A DNA stretch of 64,000 bases. Source: Fidelibacterota bacterium. GTDB lineage: Bacteria > Fidelibacterota > Marinisomatia > Marinisomatales > Marinisomataceae. Below the pieces are notes generated by a model. It ran no database searches, had not been told where the DNA came from, and saw only the letters and a list, made by a program, of their open reading frames with translations. Both the position numbers and the translations under genes were made by a program. Positions within the stretch are counted from its first letter, which is position 1. The number at the start of each line of letters is the position of its first letter. Below, in pieces: positions 1 through 9,678 of this stretch. The stretch is from positions 302,127 through 366,126 of the forward strand of contig BOWX01000001.1 of the NCBI GenBank assembly GCA_019650355.1, read 5' to 3'.

Positions 1-716
1 TAGGGCTTGCTGAATTGACAGATCAAATTCAAGCTTTCACGCTTCCAATGGGTTTTCAAAATTATAATGAAATTGATAAAGTAAAGTCTGCGATGTTTCG
101 ATGATATATCAAAAGGATTATCTCAAAGTGGATTCAAATTACTTTTTCTAGTTGATATTGGTTGGGTATATTGGTTTTCTGCAGAAAAAATATCAGTACC
201 TAAAGACTTAATGGATGCAAAAATTTATACTACAGCGAGGTGATTATATACAGTCGAACTTTTTAAAAAATTTGGATTTAATGCTGTACCAGTATCAGAA
301 ACTGATATTCTAACATCTTTACAAACTGGAATGATAAATAGTATGCAGACGTACCAATTTTATCTCTTAGTTCAGGTTGGTCTGCTTTAATGCCTAATAT
401 GCTTGATTTAAAATGGGAGCATTTGTTTGGAGCAGTGATTATCGATGAAAGAGTTTGGAGAAAAATAAGTCCAGAGCACCAAAAAATAATGATGGATATA
501 GCAAATGATATTGGACAAAAGTATCAAAAAAGTGGAAGAGAAATGGAGAAAAAAGCTATTGAAGTTATGCAAGACTACGGTTTGAAGATAAAAAAACCTT
601 CAGATGAAGAAATTGCTGTTTGGAATGATTTCAAAGATGAAATTACTCCTGATGTCGTAGAAACATTCTTGTCGACTGACATATATGAAAAAGTGATTTC
701 TGCTATAAATGAATAA
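1..716 (+). CDS. TRAP transporter solute-binding protein, DctP type (5'-truncated, frameshifted)
   Basis: This is the C-terminal part of a periplasmic binding protein that would capture a carboxylate-type substrate and deliver it to the TRAP permease encoded directly downstream. Stretches recognisable in shifting frames include IYTTAR, FNAVPVSETDILTSLQTGM and, from about 390, an intact tail with WEHLFGAVIIDERVW and SPEHQKIMMDIA, all typical of DctP. In-frame stops near 105 and 240 and a shift near 360 break it. The stop overlaps the next start by 8 bases. The 5' end lies outside the window. The substrate cannot be told from the sequence. Confidence 0.8.
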
Positions 717-2505
717 TTATTTAAATAGAGCAATAGATTGGCTTTGTTTATTTTTATTTTTGATTCTTATATCTTTTCCAATATTTCAGATTCTTGGAAG
801 ATATATCAGTTTTTTTTCAATTCCAGCGTCGCAAGAAATTGTTCAGCACATGACATTATGGATTGGTTTTATTGGTGCAGTAATTGCAGCAAGATCTAAT
901 AAATTATTATCTGTCGTAAGAGAACCTGTTTTTGATTCTTCTACAAAAGTGAATTGGCCTAAATTTTTTGTTCATGTTTTTTCGCTATCTATTGTATTTG
1001 TTTTATCAATATCATACTTAAAAATGATACAGATTGGTTTTCAGTATCCAGATTATATAGCACCATATATTCCAACATGGTTTGCTCAGGCAATAATTCC
1101 AGTAGGACTAATTTTAATCTGGTATCAAATGATAATGACTTGTAGTACAGATTTAAAATATAGAGTTTTGTTAACAGTAATTTCAATTATACCAACTATA
1201 ATTCTTTATTTCTGGCAGTTTCCACTAGCAAATCCTTTACTACTATGGACCAAAGTGTTATTTGCGATTTCATTAGTAGCTTTTGGACTTCCAATTTTTA
1301 TTCTATTAGCTTCATTATCAATTTTCTTTTTTTTGTCAGAGCCTTCAGAATGGGCAACAAACTATGATTTAATTTCTACTATAAGTGATAGCGCATATAG
1401 AATAGTTGTTTCTCCAACATTAGCAGCAATACCAATATTTACTCTTGCTGGATATATTTTAGCTGAGAGTAATATTTCAGAAAGATTAATTAGATTTTTT
1501 AAGGCTAGTCTAGGATGGCTTCCAGGATCAACTGTTCTTATAGTTGTGCTTTTGTGCGCTTTTTTCACTGCTTTGACAGGGGGTTCAGGAGTTACAATTC
1601 TTGCTTTAGGAGCAATACTTTATCCAATTTTAATTCATGATGGGTATTCAAAACAATTTTCATTAGGAATAATCACTACTGCAGGATCATTAGGATTGCT
1701 TTTTCCTCCAAGTCTTCCAGCAATAATTTATTCAGTTACTGCTGGAATAAATCCATTAGAATTATTTAAACAAGCATTAATTCCAGCAATTTTTTTAATG
1801 AGCATAATGTTTTTTTATGGTCTTTATAAAAGACCAAAAAGTAAAACGGTTGAAATATTTGTATTTAAAGATGCTTTTGAAACTGCAAAAATAGCTAAAT
1901 GGGAAATTGCAATACCTTTGCTTATAATATTAAGCCTTTTTTCAGGTTTTGCTACTCTTGAAGAAAGCGCTGCACTATTAGTTTTATATGTGTTAACGGT
2001 TGAATTATATATTTTTAAAGACATATCATTCAAAAATTTACCTAAAATTATAATTGATTGTTCTACTCTAGTAGGTGGAGTATTGATTATTCTTGGCTTT
2101 GCTATGGGATTTACTGGCTATTTAGTGGATGCACAAATTCCTTTAAAAATACTCAATTTTGTCCAAAGTACAATTTCTTCAAAAATAATATTTCTTTTAG
2201 CTCTTAATATTTTACTTTTAATTGTTGGCTGTTTAATGGACGTTTTTTCAGCTATAATTGTAGTCGTTCCACTAATTGCTCCTCTAGCGACATATTTTGG
2301 AATTGATCCATTTCATTTAGCTATAATATTTATTGCTAATCTTGAACTAGGCTATATTACTCCTCCAGTCGGAATGAATTTATATTTATCATCCTATAGA
2401 TTTAATAAGGATATGCCAACTATTTATAATGCAACTTTACCTTTCTTTTTTATAAGATTAATTGGTGTAATATTAATAACATATATTCCTTTGTTCTTTT
2501 ACTGA
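709..2505 (+). CDS. TRAP transporter permease, fused DctQ-DctM
   Basis: A 598-residue inner-membrane protein that couples uptake of the bound solute to an ion gradient. Roughly residues 1-170 are the small DctQ subunit (four membrane segments, motif QEIVQHMTLWIGFIGA). From about residue 170 to the end is the large DctM subunit, with the characteristic FFTALTGGSGVTILALGAI and GSLGLLFPPSLPAIIYS stretches. In many bacteria these are separate genes; here they are one intact reading frame. It overlaps the end of the binding-protein gene, so the three functions are translationally linked. Confidence 0.88.
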   Translation: MNNYLNRAIDWLCLFLFLILISFPIFQILGRYISFFSIPASQEIVQHMTLWIGFIGAVIAARSNKLLSVVREPVFDSSTKVNWPKFFVHVFSLSIVFVLSISYLKMIQIGFQYPDYIAPYIPTWFAQAIIPVGLILIWYQMIMTCSTDLKYRVLLTVISIIPTIILYFWQFPLANPLLLWTKVLFAISLVAFGLPIFILLASLSIFFFLSEPSEWATNYDLISTISDSAYRIVVSPTLAAIPIFTLAGYILAESNISERLIRFFKASLGWLPGSTVLIVVLLCAFFTALTGGSGVTILALGAILYPILIHDGYSKQFSLGIITTAGSLGLLFPPSLPAIIYSVTAGINPLELFKQALIPAIFLMSIMFFYGLYKRPKSKTVEIFVFKDAFETAKIAKWEIAIPLLIILSLFSGFATLEESAALLVLYVLTVELYIFKDISFKNLPKIIIDCSTLVGGVLIILGFAMGFTGYLVDAQIPLKILNFVQSTISSKIIFLLALNILLLIVGCLMDVFSAIIVVVPLIAPLATYFGIDPFHLAIIFIANLELGYITPPVGMNLYLSSYRFNKDMPTIYNATLPFFFIRLIGVILITYIPLFFY

Positions 2506-2528
2506 TTTATATTTATCTTTATTGTATT

Positions 2529-3465
2529 ATGAGAACAAAACACATTATTTTATCACTGATTTTATTTTCCCAGCTTGCTTTAGCTCAAGGCCAAGCAGGC
2601 TCATTATTTTTAACAATTAATCCAGGTGCCAGATCAAATGCTATGGGAGAGGCTCAGATTGGTGTTGCAAACGACGCATATGCAACATACTACAATCCTG
2701 CAGGATTGACCAATTTGTCTTCAAAAGAATTTTCTTTTATGCATACCAGTTATTTGCCAAACTTGGCTGATGATATGGCTTATGATTTTCTTACCTTTGC
2801 AATGCCATTTAGAGAAGGTGAATCTATAGGTGGACATTTTACATATTTAAATCTTGGTGATCAAATTAGCACAGATGCAAACGGTAATGAACTCGGTTCA
2901 TTTTCTAGTTACATGTATGCACTAAATCTTTCTTATGCAAAGCAAATTGATGATACTTCATCTTGGGGAGTTAATGGAAAATATTTTTATCAAGAATTAG
3001 CTGTTATAAATAGTTTTGATGCTTCAAGTGGAAGTTTTGCAGTTGATGTTGGTTACTTTAAACATAATGCCATGGATAATCCTAATCTTAAACTTGGTGC
3101 AGTATTAACTAATGTTGGACCTGGTGTAAGCTTTGATGATGGAGAAGAAGATCCGCTCCCAACCCGTCTAGGTTTAGGATTATCTTTGTTAACCCTAGAA
3201 GGTCAAGCTACTGTTGCATTTGATTTAAATTATGAGCTTAATGACCAAACTGTTGTAACAAACCTAGGAGCTGAATACTATCTTGTTGAAGATTTTGCCT
3301 TGAGAGCTGGATTTCTTAGTGATCCATCTGGCGATATTAAATTACACTACATTAGGTCTAGGTGCAGACTTAGGCACTATTGCATTTGATGTAAGTTATG
3401 TAATAGGCGGTGAACTTGATCCTCATTCAAATATGGTCAGGTTCTCTTTAAGTGGATCTTTCTAA
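2529..3465 (+). CDS. PorV/PorQ-like outer membrane protein (one frameshift)
   Basis: A signal peptide (residues 1 to about 19, ending LALA) is followed by the motif GARSNAMGEAQIGVANDAYATYYNPAGL, typical of the PorV/PorQ family of FadL-like beta barrels of the FCB group. The frame breaks near 3345. Reading on in another frame gives LGLGADLGTIAFDVSY and ends in SGSF at 3465, a terminal Phe normal for an outer-membrane barrel. Relatives act in type IX secretion or as general barrels; no other type IX component is in this window, so the role is open. Confidence 0.8.
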
Positions 3466-3499
3466 TGTTAAATTCAAAGATAAACGTTAGGGAATCTTC

Positions 3500-4249
3500 A
3501 TGATATTTAGATCAATTCCAGTATTATTTACCTTCTTTATTTTTGGATGTGGAATGTCTAACCCATTTGATGATAATATTGCATACAAAACTAGATTTGA
3601 CGATGGCTTAGCTTTTTTCGAAGAAGAAAATTACGTCAAAGCTTCACAACAATTTAATATTATAGTCGATAGAGCATCACATACAGACTTAGGAGATGAT
3701 GCATTATTTTTCTTGGCTGAATCATATTTTTTAAACAAGGACTATGATCTAGCTCTTGTTGAATTTGAAAAGCTTGTATCAAGAATGGGTTTTAGCCCTT
3801 ATATAGAAAAGTCAAGATGGAGAATATGTGAAACTCTTATGTTGTTATCCCCAAATTTTTATCACGATCAAGAATCGAGTAAAAAGGCTATTTCTCAGAT
3901 CCAAGAGTTTCTTGATGACTTTCCTAATTCTGAATATTCTAAAGATGCAGATAAGCTTATCAATGAATTGCGAACACGTTTAGCCGAAAAAAATATGGAA
4001 ACTGGAAAGTTGTATGTTAAGCTTAAAGCTTATGACTCCGCAATAGTTTCTTATAAAATTGTTGTAAATGAATTTTATGATACTAAGTTTTTTAATGATG
4101 CTAATATGGAAATTATTAGATGTTTAGCACTTCAAAAGAAAAGTGATGAGGCAAAGCAGTTTTTGACTGATCTTGAAATGAATGAAAAATCAGTTGTTAC
4201 AGATTCATTTAAAGAACAAGCTTTGAGCGTTATTAAAGATAACTCTTAA
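3500..4249 (+). CDS. bamD: Outer membrane assembly lipoprotein BamD-like
   Basis: A 249-residue protein with a lipoprotein signal (FFIFGCG, lipidated Cys17) followed by TPR units. The first runs about residues 30-65, the second is FFLAESYFLNKDYDLALVEFEKLV, and more follow to the C terminus. The order and length fit BamD (usually 230-260 residues), the lipoprotein that scaffolds the Bam barrel-insertion complex. A weak Shine-Dalgarno (TAGGGA) stands 10 bases before the ATG. It follows a barrel gene and is just upstream of nadD. Confidence 0.85.
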   Translation: MIFRSIPVLFTFFIFGCGMSNPFDDNIAYKTRFDDGLAFFEEENYVKASQQFNIIVDRASHTDLGDDALFFLAESYFLNKDYDLALVEFEKLVSRMGFSPYIEKSRWRICETLMLLSPNFYHDQESSKKAISQIQEFLDDFPNSEYSKDADKLINELRTRLAEKNMETGKLYVKLKAYDSAIVSYKIVVNEFYDTKFFNDANMEIIRCLALQKKSDEAKQFLTDLEMNEKSVVTDSFKEQALSVIKDNS

Positions 4250-4262
4250 AAAAGGGTATAAT

Positions 4263-4844
4263 ATGAAAACATGTATCTTTGGCGGAACTTTTGACCCTCC
4301 TCATATTGGTCACTTGCTTATTGCTCAAACAATCATTGAATCTGAAAACTTTGATAGATTAATTTTTTTACCAGCATATTTATCTCCAGTAAAGCAAGGC
4401 AGAGAAATGTCTGCACCAGAAAAAAGGCTAAAAATGCTTGATATGGCTTTGCTAAATAATGATAATTTCGAAATATCTGACTTTGAAATTAAAAAAGGAG
4501 ATATTAGTTATACTATAGATTCAATTAAGTATTTTAGAGATGAACTAAATATTGAAAAAAAAGACCTTTACTTCCTTATGGGAAGTGATACTTTAATGGA
4601 TTTTCATAACTGGAAAAATCCAAAAGAAATTTTAGATTTATGTAATATTATTGTTGCTACAAGACCAGGATTTACTCCAAGCAATATTCCTCAGTGGGTT
4701 TTAGATAGAGTGCACTTTGCTAATATCCCTCAATTTGAAATTTCTTCAACAAATATTAGAGCTAGATGGAGAGCTGATAAAACTATTAGATATATGGTAA
4801 CAAAAGAAGTTTGGGATTTTATAAATGAAAATGGACTATACTAA
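4263..4844 (+). CDS. nadD: Nicotinate-nucleotide adenylyltransferase
   Basis: A 193-residue cytoplasmic enzyme that joins nicotinate mononucleotide and ATP to give deamido-NAD, the penultimate NAD step. The nucleotidyltransferase motif GGTFDPPHIGH is at residues 7-17. The second motif ISSTNIRAR lies near residue 160, and MGSDTLMDFHNWK marks the NadD subfamily. Length is normal. The stop codon shares a base with the start of the antiporter gene (TAATG), indicating coupled translation. Confidence 0.95.
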   Translation: MKTCIFGGTFDPPHIGHLLIAQTIIESENFDRLIFLPAYLSPVKQGREMSAPEKRLKMLDMALLNNDNFEISDFEIKKGDISYTIDSIKYFRDELNIEKKDLYFLMGSDTLMDFHNWKNPKEILDLCNIIVATRPGFTPSNIPQWVLDRVHFANIPQFEISSTNIRARWRADKTIRYMVTKEVWDFINENGLY

Positions 4845-5773
4845 TGTTATCTAGTTTATTTTTTTTAATCTTGGGATCTTTAGGTTTATATTTTGGCTCT
4901 GAATTTTTAATTGATGGCGCTAAAAGTTTAGCTAAAAAATTAAAAGTTTCTGACCTTGTTATTGGTTTAACCATAGTTTCTATAGGAACTTCCTTTCCTG
5001 AGCTTGTAGTAGGCCTAATTAGTGCGTTTCAAGGCTATACTGATTTTGTTATAGGTAATGTATTAGGCTCAAATATTGCAAATATTGGCCTTGCTATTGG
5101 TTTGCCAGCATTATTTTTTAAAATAGATTTTGATTTAAAAAACTCAATTGCACCATTTATTTATAATCTTTTAGCATGTTTGATGTTATATATTTTTCTT
5201 CAGGACAACTTAATTAATTCTAAAGAGGCTCAGGGCCTTCTCTTAGTATTTTTTGTTTATATCATAGCTAGTTTTTTAAGACCTAATATTACATCATGTA
5301 ATGGAGAGCTTGAAAATGAAAATGTCTGTCCAGCATATCAATCAATTCTGAGAATAATTGCTGGATCAACTATACTTTATTATGGGTCAGTATTATTTGT
5401 AGATAATGGGGCAATTCCTTTAGTCGAACAATTTGGTTTTTCTGAAAAGGCAGTTGGAATGACAGTTGTTGCAATAGGAACATCCTTACCTGAGTTATTT
5501 GTTACATTAATGGCGCTTTCAAAAAGAGAGGTTGGTATATCATTAGGAAATATTATCGGATCAAATATTTTTAATATTTTATTTGTTTTATCAACCATTG
5601 CTTTGGTGACTCCAATTGAAACTACTAATGTAAATTTTGAATTATTTTTAGGCGTAGGATTTTTACTTTCTTTAATGTTTTTTATTTATCTCCACAAGGG
5701 ATTAAATAAAATAACAGCTTCAGTATTATTTATTGGATACATAACGTTTTTATATTTGCAGTTTTATGGTTGA
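4844..5773 (+). CDS. Calcium/sodium antiporter, CaxA/YrbG family
   Basis: A 309-residue polytopic membrane protein with two Na/Ca exchanger repeats. The first contains IGLTIVSIGTSFPELVVGLISA with GNVLGSNIANIGLAIG. The second contains GMTVVAIGTSLPELFVTLMA with GNIIGSNIFNILFV. The acidic residues in the two GTS(F/L)PEL alpha-repeat motifs are the ion ligands. This matches the K+-independent CaCA family closely in length and layout. It shares one base with nadD and overlaps ftsE by 8 bases. Confidence 0.92.
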   Translation: MLSSLFFLILGSLGLYFGSEFLIDGAKSLAKKLKVSDLVIGLTIVSIGTSFPELVVGLISAFQGYTDFVIGNVLGSNIANIGLAIGLPALFFKIDFDLKNSIAPFIYNLLACLMLYIFLQDNLINSKEAQGLLLVFFVYIIASFLRPNITSCNGELENENVCPAYQSILRIIAGSTILYYGSVLFVDNGAIPLVEQFGFSEKAVGMTVVAIGTSLPELFVTLMALSKREVGISLGNIIGSNIFNILFVLSTIALVTPIETTNVNFELFLGVGFLLSLMFFIYLHKGLNKITASVLFIGYITFLYLQFYG

Positions 5774-6419
5774 GTTTAAAAATATTTCTTTTAGCTATTC
5801 AAAAGATTCTGGCGTTTACGATATAGATTTAAAAGTAGATGATAGCGAATTTTGTTTTCTAGTTGGTCCAACCGGCTCTGGTAAATCTAGTCTTTTAAAA
5901 ATGATTTATTTTGATATTCTTCCTTCTGAGGGTGAAATAGATGTTTTAGGCTATAATTCTCAAAAAACAAAAAAAAATAGCATTCATAAGCTTAGAAAAA
6001 AAATTGGTGTAATTTTTCAAGACTATAAGCTCTTAAAACAGAGAACAGTTTATGAGAACATTGCATTGCCGCTTCATATCAATGGAGTTGGTAGAAAAAA
6101 AATCAAATATAATGTCGAAGAGGCTTTGGAATTGACTGATTTATTAGATTATCAAGATAAGTATCCTGATCAGCTTTCTGGCGGGGAACAGCAAAGAGTA
6201 TGTATTGCTAGAGCAATTGTTAAAAATCCTGAACTAATTTTGGCAGATGAACCTACAGGTAATCTTGACCCAGCTGCAGCTCACAAGATTTTAAAAATTT
6301 TAGAGCAAATAAATAAAGAAGGAACTACTATTATAATGGCAACTCATAATTATAAACTTATATCAGATAGAGATTATAGAATAATTGAGCTTAAGGCAGG
6401 GAGTTTGGTAAGTTCATGA
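5766..6419 (+). CDS. ftsE: Cell division ABC ATPase FtsE
   Basis: A 217-residue cytoplasmic ATPase that with FtsX controls septal peptidoglycan hydrolases. Walker A GPTGSGKS is at residues 34-41. The Q-loop FQDYKLL, the ABC signature LSGGEQQR and Walker [14 protein letters not shown] follow in order, and the H-loop is ATHN. These are the specific FtsE spellings. The gene overlaps the upstream antiporter and overlaps ftsX by 4 bases (ATGA), as is usual for ftsEX. Confidence 0.95.
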   Translation: MVEFKNISFSYSKDSGVYDIDLKVDDSEFCFLVGPTGSGKSSLLKMIYFDILPSEGEIDVLGYNSQKTKKNSIHKLRKKIGVIFQDYKLLKQRTVYENIALPLHINGVGRKKIKYNVEEALELTDLLDYQDKYPDQLSGGEQQRVCIARAIVKNPELILADEPTGNLDPAAAHKILKILEQINKEGTTIIMATHNYKLISDRDYRIIELKAGSLVSS

Positions 6420-7276
6420 TTGATCAATTCGCTTTTTTAATTGCTGAAGGATTTAAAAGTTTTTATCGAAATAAGCTTGCTAGCTTTTTATGTGTGATTA
6501 CAATCTTTATTAATTTTTCAATATTAGGTTCTCTTTTTGTAGTTGGTTATAATACAAACTCCCTAGTTGATTTTTTTAGATCAAAATATTCTTTTGAAAT
6601 TTTCCTTCAAAATGATGTTGATCAAGATGTCTATACTGACTTTATAGATGAATTATCTAAAAATAACATAATTGCAAGCACAGAACTTATTGATAAAGAA
6701 AAATCTGCAGCTATTTTTAAAGAAGAATTTGGAGAAGACGTTGTTGATATGTTGGGCTACAACCCTTTACCTTTATCAATCAAGGTTTTTATAAATGAGG
6801 AAAGCTTTGAATTTGATCAAGTTGATTTATTGATTGAGTCAATCAATACATATGATTTTGTTGACGAAATTGAGTACAGAGGAAGATATATTGATGACAT
6901 AGAAGATCGGATTAACCTAGCTATTTTCTTGTTTTTAGTATTTGTAATAGCAATCATATTTCTATCATATCAAATCATTTCAAATACTGTTAATCTTTCA
7001 ATGACAAATAGGAGAGATTTTATTGATATTTTAAAGTACAATGGAGCTTCCGGAATATTCATTAAAATTCCTTTTTATATTGAATCAATTTTATACTCTG
7101 TTTTTGGTAGTGTTTTTTCATTTTTATTTGTTAAATACTTTTTTATTTCGTTTAACACATATTTTGGAGTAAACGTGAAATTGGATGATTATTTATGGTT
7201 GTGGATTATTGGATTTTCAATATTTATTGGATTATATTCGTCCAATCAATCAATGAAGAGAAACATGAATGAATAA
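6416..7276 (+). CDS. ftsX: Cell division permease-like protein FtsX
   Basis: A 286-residue membrane protein with one N-terminal membrane segment (about 22-44), a large extracytoplasmic loop (about 50-165) and three more segments in the C-terminal half. The tail motif NRRDFIDILKYNGAS corresponds to the conserved cytoplasmic loop of FtsX. It pairs with FtsE, which overlaps it upstream. Its end overlaps the start of grpE by 8 bases. Confidence 0.93.
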   Translation: MIDQFAFLIAEGFKSFYRNKLASFLCVITIFINFSILGSLFVVGYNTNSLVDFFRSKYSFEIFLQNDVDQDVYTDFIDELSKNNIIASTELIDKEKSAAIFKEEFGEDVVDMLGYNPLPLSIKVFINEESFEFDQVDLLIESINTYDFVDEIEYRGRYIDDIEDRINLAIFLFLVFVIAIIFLSYQIISNTVNLSMTNRRDFIDILKYNGASGIFIKIPFYIESILYSVFGSVFSFLFVKYFFISFNTYFGVNVKLDDYLWLWIIGFSIFIGLYSSNQSMKRNMNE

Positions 7277-7766
7277 AAAGAATAAAAATGGTGTTGATTC
7301 ACCAAAAAAAACTAGTTCAACAAAAAAGCCTACAAAAAAGGATTTAGAGCTAATTATATCTTCCTTAGAGGACAAACAGCTTCGTCTTAAGGCTGAGTTT
7401 GACAATTTTCGTAAAAGAAAAGAGTCTGAAATATCATCATTGTTAAGATATGAAGGTAAAAGTTTTATTTTAGATTTTCTTAATGTGCTAGATAATCTTT
7501 CCAGAGGCATCGATTCTTACAAACAAGAAGAAGTAAAAAAAGCTCTATTAATGGTAAAAGAAGATTTTAATAAAAAACTAGAATCTAAAGGTGTTAAACC
7601 ATTTGGTAAGGTTGGAGATAATTTTGATCCAGAATTACATGAGGCTTTAACAACAACAAATGATTCAAAAATTGATGATGATATCATAGTTGAAATATAT
7701 GAATCAGGATACAAGTATAAAGATTTAATCATTAGACATGCTAAAGTGGTGGTAAATAAAAAATGA
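7269..7766 (+). CDS. grpE: Nucleotide exchange factor GrpE
   Basis: A 165-residue co-chaperone that releases ADP from DnaK. The N-terminal third is lysine-rich and then helical (LEDKQLRLKAEFDNFRKRKESE, the GrpE hallmark). The C-terminal beta domain carries KPFGKVGDNFDPELHEAL and VVEIYESGYKYKDLIIRHAKVVV-type signature residues (read from position 7686 on). Four bases overlap dnaJ. There is no dnaK or hrcA next to it in this window. Confidence 0.95.
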   Translation: MNKKNKNGVDSPKKTSSTKKPTKKDLELIISSLEDKQLRLKAEFDNFRKRKESEISSLLRYEGKSFILDFLNVLDNLSRGIDSYKQEEVKKALLMVKEDFNKKLESKGVKPFGKVGDNFDPELHEALTTTNDSKIDDDIIVEIYESGYKYKDLIIRHAKVVVNKK

Positions 7767-8842
7767 GCAATTTCTATGATATTTTAGGCGTTTCCAAATC
7801 TGCAAATGCAAATGAGATAAAAAGAGCTTACAGAAAGATTGCTATGAAGTATCACCCAGATAGAAATCCAGATAACAAAGAAGCTGAAAAAAAGTTTAAA
7901 GAAGCTGCAGAAGCTTATTCAGTATTAAGTGACGAAGGAAAAAGAAGACAGTATGACCAATTTGGCCATTCTGCATTTAATGGAATGGGTGGTCAATCTG
8001 GATTTAATTCAATGAATATGGATGATATTTTCAGTCAATTTGGTGATATTTTTGGCGGCAATAATCCTTTTGAATCATTTTTTGGTGGGGGCAGAACTTC
8101 ATCCAGGCCTAGAGCAGGAGCTGATTTAAAGGTAAAAATTATAGTTTCTTATAAAGATATTGTTAATGGTGGAGAGAAAAAACTTAAAATTAAAAGATTA
8201 AAGCGCGCTGAAGGACTAACTTTGACTACATGTCCCATGTGTGGTGGTAGTGGTCAAGTAACAAAAGTCACGAATTCATTTCTTGGTCAAATGAGATCAA
8301 CAAGTATTTGTCCTCAATGTAAGGGATATGGTAAGGTGGTAGATAACATTCCCTCTGGAGCTAACAAGGATGGCATGAAACCTGTTGAAGAAACTATCAA
8401 AATTAAAATTCCCACAGGAGTTGAAGATGGAAATTATATGACCTTAGATGGGCAGGGAAATGAAGACATTAATGGTCAAGCTGGAGATTTATATGTTTTT
8501 TTTGAAGAGGAAAATCACGAATTCTTTTCGAGATATGGAAATGATGTTTTATTGCAAGTTGTTTTAGGATATTCACAAGCTGTATTTGGTGATAAAATTG
8601 ATATACCAACAATAAATGGAACTGCTAAGCTTAAAATACCAACTGGTATTCAGCCAGGACAAATTTTAAGAGTTAAGGGCAAAGGTTTTCCATTAATAGG
8701 AAAGTCTAGAAGAGGTGATCAGTTGGTGAAAATTCAGATTGAAGTTCCTTCAAAATTAGGTAGTGATGAAAAAAAATCAATTGAAGATCTTTTGAAGATT
8801 CAAAGGAATAAAAAAATTAAATTTCAAAGATTTGAGGATTAA
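7763..8842 (+). CDS. dnaJ: Chaperone DnaJ with a reduced zinc finger
   Basis: A 359-residue co-chaperone. The J domain (residues 1 to about 70) has the HPD motif at residues 31-33. A G/F-rich linker containing FGGGNNPF-like repeats follows, then the central domain and two C-terminal substrate-binding domains. Classical DnaJ has four CxxCxGxG repeats. Here only two are visible (CPMCGGSG and CPQCKGYG, about 8229-8335), corresponding to repeats 2 and 3. Repeats 1 and 4 are replaced by KRLKRAEGL and NIPSGANK. The reading frame is intact across the region, so this does not look like a frameshift. Confidence 0.93.
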   Translation: MSNFYDILGVSKSANANEIKRAYRKIAMKYHPDRNPDNKEAEKKFKEAAEAYSVLSDEGKRRQYDQFGHSAFNGMGGQSGFNSMNMDDIFSQFGDIFGGNNPFESFFGGGRTSSRPRAGADLKVKIIVSYKDIVNGGEKKLKIKRLKRAEGLTLTTCPMCGGSGQVTKVTNSFLGQMRSTSICPQCKGYGKVVDNIPSGANKDGMKPVEETIKIKIPTGVEDGNYMTLDGQGNEDINGQAGDLYVFFEEENHEFFSRYGNDVLLQVVLGYSQAVFGDKIDIPTINGTAKLKIPTGIQPGQILRVKGKGFPLIGKSRRGDQLVKIQIEVPSKLGSDEKKSIEDLLKIQRNKKIKFQRFED

Positions 8843-8888
8843 TATATTGCTATGTTTGTGAATTATTGTAAATTCGGTGGAGCCAAAA

Positions 8889-9674
8889 ATGGATAAAGCA
8901 AAACAAAAATTTTTTAACGACTACCTTGAAGTAATAACCTTCTTTATTTTTATTTTAATTTTACTGGTGATTTACATTCCTAGTTTAATTTGGAAAGAAG
9001 AAGATATGTATAAAGAAGAAAGTCGTTTTCGAATGCAGACTGTCTACAATGTTGAAAATTTTCATAATATCCTAACTGGAGCTTATGAAACAGATGGAAA
9101 GAAGGCAGTTACTTTGGTAAATGCTGTGAGGGATTCAGTAATGGCCGATTCAACTTTTTTAGGAGAACAGATTGTTAAACTAAATGGCGAAGAATTTTTA
9201 GTTGACGTTCCTAAAGGTTTTGATGTTGAATACGACACAACTTTTGGGTTAAGAAGAATTTCTAAAGAAACTATTGTTGACACCACCGTTACAGTACTAA
9301 TGATGTCCGAGGAAACCGGAATGGAAGATACAGTTTATGTTCAAAAGAAAAATTTATTTGACGTTCAACAAGATCCAATGTTTTTGGGGATAGTTGAAGA
9401 AACAACTTTTGAAAGAGTAGAAACTGTTTCTTATTTTGATAGAAGATTTAGAAAAGAAACTGATCCATACAATTTTGCATTTTTACCAGATGATACGCAG
9501 TTTTTCTGTCCTTTGACAGGTGAACCATACATTATTGAAATAAATGATGAAGGAAATTCTGTTAGAGTTTCTAGTCCTATACGTTCATATCGTGATAATA
9601 GATATGGTTTTTTTGCACTTAAAACAAGAAGTCATGGTTATATCATTGACGGATCACGTAGTTGGGATAATTAG
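8889..9674 (+). CDS. Single-pass inner-membrane protein with CPLTGEPY motif, unknown function
   Basis: About 261 residues. The ATG at 8889 is preferred over a GTG at 8877 because GGTGGAG stands 6-7 bases upstream of it. A single membrane segment near the N terminus (ITFFIFILILLVIYIPSL) leaves a long extracytoplasmic part. This is rich in acidic and Thr/Val residues and carries a conserved-looking FFCPLTGEPY patch near the C terminus. I do not recognise the family. It is followed after 4 bases by a GspL/PilM-like gene, so a role in a pilus- or secretion-like envelope machine is possible, but that is inference from position only. Confidence 0.7.
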   Translation: MDKAKQKFFNDYLEVITFFIFILILLVIYIPSLIWKEEDMYKEESRFRMQTVYNVENFHNILTGAYETDGKKAVTLVNAVRDSVMADSTFLGEQIVKLNGEEFLVDVPKGFDVEYDTTFGLRRISKETIVDTTVTVLMMSEETGMEDTVYVQKKNLFDVQQDPMFLGIVEETTFERVETVSYFDRRFRKETDPYNFAFLPDDTQFFCPLTGEPYIIEINDEGNSVRVSSPIRSYRDNRYGFFALKTRSHGYIIDGSRSWDN

Positions 9675-9678
9675 TTGA

